Source: an uncultured Thermoanaerobacteraceae bacterium (GTDB taxonomy: Bacteria > Bacillota > DSM-12270 > Thermacetogeniales > Thermacetogeniaceae). From it: a DNA stretch of 6,538 bases. Where the stretch lies: assembly GCA_937914965.1 (NCBI GenBank), contig CALGIY010000350.1, positions 1 through 6,538 on the forward strand. Direction: 5' to 3'. Both the position numbers and the translations under genes were made by a program. The first letter of the stretch is position 1; each line of letters starts with the position of its first letter. This document shows positions 5,840-6,538 of the stretch, piece after piece. The notes under the pieces are model-generated. The model had not been told where the DNA came from and did not search any database. It saw nothing but the letters and a program-made list of their open reading frames with translations.

Positions 5840-6142
5840 GTGTATAATTTACATCCGGGACTTAGTATTTCTCCGGTACCCAGCAAGGTGGGAGAGAGTG
5901 TCAGGATCAGGTACCATGGTTTGCTTGCTGGGTCAGGGGCAGATCAGGTCTGGCTGCATACCGGCTACGGAACAGGTTCTTGGCAGAGCACCTATGATCA
6001 CCGTATGGATAAAACAGGTAATGAGTGGGAGCAAAACATCAAAATTGACCGTGATGGTCAGTTTAATTTCTGCTTTAAAGACAGCGCCAACAACTGGGAT
6101 AATAATAACGGCTTAAACTGGAGTTATTCAATTAAGCGCTGA
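5840..6142 (+). CDS. Stand-alone CBM25-like starch-binding module
   Basis: This 100-aa protein is essentially one beta-sandwich carbohydrate-binding module of the CBM25/CBM53 type, which binds alpha-glucans such as starch or glycogen. Family features are GESVRIRYHGLL at 18-29, ADQVWLHTGYG at 34-44, a Trp at 48, WEQNIKI at 63-69 and FCFKDSANNWDNNNG at 77-91. The spacing of His40, Trp48 and Trp86 resembles the His-Trp-Trp ligand set I recall for the B. halodurans CBM25. There is no signal peptide, catalytic domain, linker or membrane anchor, so it should stay in the cytoplasm. A role at stored glycogen, or as a structural or regulatory protein, is possible but unproven. The GTG start is fixed by AAGGAGG at 5826-5832. 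It follows the DUF3786 gene by 64 nt, within which its ribosome binding site may be sequestered. Confidence 0.85.
   Translation: MYNLHPGLSISPVPSKVGESVRIRYHGLLAGSGADQVWLHTGYGTGSWQSTYDHRMDKTGNEWEQNIKIDRDGQFNFCFKDSANNWDNNNGLNWSYSIKR
5878..5933 (+). repeat. 10-bp perfect inverted repeat inside the start of the CBM gene
   Basis: ACCCAGCAAG at 5878-5887 is the exact reverse complement of CTTGCTGGGT at 5924-5933, with a 36-nt loop. It spans about codons 13-32 of the CBM gene. GGTACC also occurs twice, at 5875-5880 and 5910-5915. In the mRNA this would add a second hairpin just after the one covering the ribosome binding site. Confidence 0.55.
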
Positions 6143-6181
6143 GGTAGACTATTGATCAGGAAGCAGTAACAACAATTAATC

Positions 6182-6198
6182 GGGCAGATCTTTTGCCC
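6182..6198 (+). terminator. Hairpin after the CBM gene, possible weak terminator
   Basis: GGGCAGA at 6182-6188 pairs with TTTGCCC at 6192-6198, a 7-bp stem with one G-U pair and a 3-nt loop, 40 nt after the CBM stop codon. A proper T tract does not follow (TACGAATATTTT), so it may protect the 3' end or be a weak terminator. Confidence 0.4.
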
Positions 6199-6370
6199 TA
6201 CGAATATTTTCAACTTATGGTAACACCATGGTAACTTACGGGGAGGGAACGCTCTATAGGGGCATTTCCTCCTTAATCACTTACTGCCCAATAAAGGCCG
6301 CTGCTTCCGGCTCTCAATCATTGCTCATTATATCGACGATTGAAACAAAAACTTTCAGCGTTATAAAGAT

Positions 6371-6438
6371 TTTTTCGTTACCGTCTCTTAAAAAGATAGA
6401 GGCTTTTCTGTATACAGGCATCCTGACGGAACGAAAAA
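6371..6438. repeat. 14-bp inverted repeat with one bulge, nested hairpins inside
   Basis: TTTTTCGTT-A-CCGTC at 6371-6385 pairs with GACGGAACGAAAAA at 6425-6438, 14 bp with one bulged A and a 39-nt loop. Inside lie the palindrome CTGTATACAG at 6408-6417 and a second hairpin. In that hairpin GTCTCT at 6383-6388 pairs with AGAGGC at 6398-6403, followed by TTTTCTG, a weak terminator shape on the + strand. AAGATAG at 6393-6399 can also pair with CTATCTT at 6455-6461. The alternatives overlap and cannot all form together. Confidence 0.5.
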
Positions 6439-6538
6439 TAAGTAATGATATCCCCTATCTTAAGCTGCATTTTTAATATTCTTTTCCATAACCTACCTGG
6501 TATTTCTTTTTGTACAGGATGGCTAACCTTTGTTCGCA

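Larger units (their letters stand above)
6143..6538. other. 396-bp region with no convincing gene
   Basis: No + strand frame here has a credible ribosome binding site or recognisable protein pattern. An 82-codon + strand frame (6228-6476) is of low-complexity composition without a usable ribosome binding site and is judged spurious. The region instead holds several short hairpins: the one at 6182-6198, TCAATC/GATTGA at 6314-6319 and 6338-6343, GCCG/CGGC at 6297-6300 and 6308-6311, and the cluster from 6371 on. ATGGTAAC occurs twice, at 6217-6224 and 6228-6235. Two minus-strand frames are open to the right edge, one ending at 6473 and one at 6378. Either could be the 3' end of a leftward gene, but too little is visible to call it. 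Confidence 0.6.

Noticed and set aside
6241..6272. GGGAGGGAACGC stretch resembling a T-box motif
   Set aside because: It does not match the conserved T-box sequence, no specifier stem or downstream tRNA-related gene is visible, and it lies after rather than before a gene.
6263..6332. Minus-strand TATAAT (complement of 6327-6332) with a downstream AAGGAGG (complement of 6268-6274) suggesting a leftward gene
   Set aside because: The only ATG after the site is 2-3 nt away and meets a stop after three codons, and no good -35 box is seen.
6228..6476. 82-codon + strand frame after the CBM gene
   Set aside because: No ribosome binding site in front of the ATG, no recognisable pattern, and the frame overlaps strong inverted repeats; better read as intergenic.

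Overview
The window looks like chromosomal DNA of an anaerobic Firmicute of class Clostridia (Peptococcaceae or Syntrophomonadaceae-like). This is inferred from the gene order lepB - rbgA - rnhB - yraN, strong GGAGG-type ribosome binding sites, frequent GTG and TTG starts, G+C in the mid-40s by eye, an oxygen-sensitive-looking Fe-S subunit and a DUF3786 gene. A species cannot be named from the sequence alone. Every convincing gene is on the + strand.

Region 1 (1-1390) holds signal peptidase I (lepB) overlapping by 4 nt with a circularly permuted ribosome-assembly GTPase (rbgA/ylqF). A strong intrinsic terminator closes this pair, and its 5' arm is built from the last codons and stop of rbgA. 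Region 2 (1391-2519) holds RNase HII (rnhB) and a UPF0102 nuclease-fold protein (yraN). This is the usual Firmicute housekeeping neighbourhood of ribosome assembly, RNA:DNA hybrid removal and protein export.

Region 3 (2537-5775) is a tight three-gene unit: a GlcD-type FAD-linked 2-hydroxyacid dehydrogenase, an overlapping GlcF-type subunit with two 4Fe-4S clusters and two CCG domains, and a DUF3786 protein of unknown function 19 nt later. The first two should form a lactate/glycolate-type dehydrogenase that passes electrons from FAD through Fe-S clusters. No GlcE, LutB/C, permease or ETF gene is visible. Region 4 (5776-6142) is a short leader and a stand-alone 100-aa CBM25-like starch-binding module without a signal peptide. 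Its Shine-Dalgarno sequence lies inside a 12-bp inverted repeat.

Region 5 (6143-6538) has no convincing gene but carries several overlapping inverted repeats, and possibly the 3' end of a leftward gene at the right edge. I do not see a new defence system, CRISPR array, mobile element, tRNA or rRNA. The items most worth a second look are the RbgA-like protein without its WFPGHM motif, the putative translational switch upstream of the CBM gene, the terminator with a competing outer hairpin at the end of rbgA, and the hairpin-dense right end.
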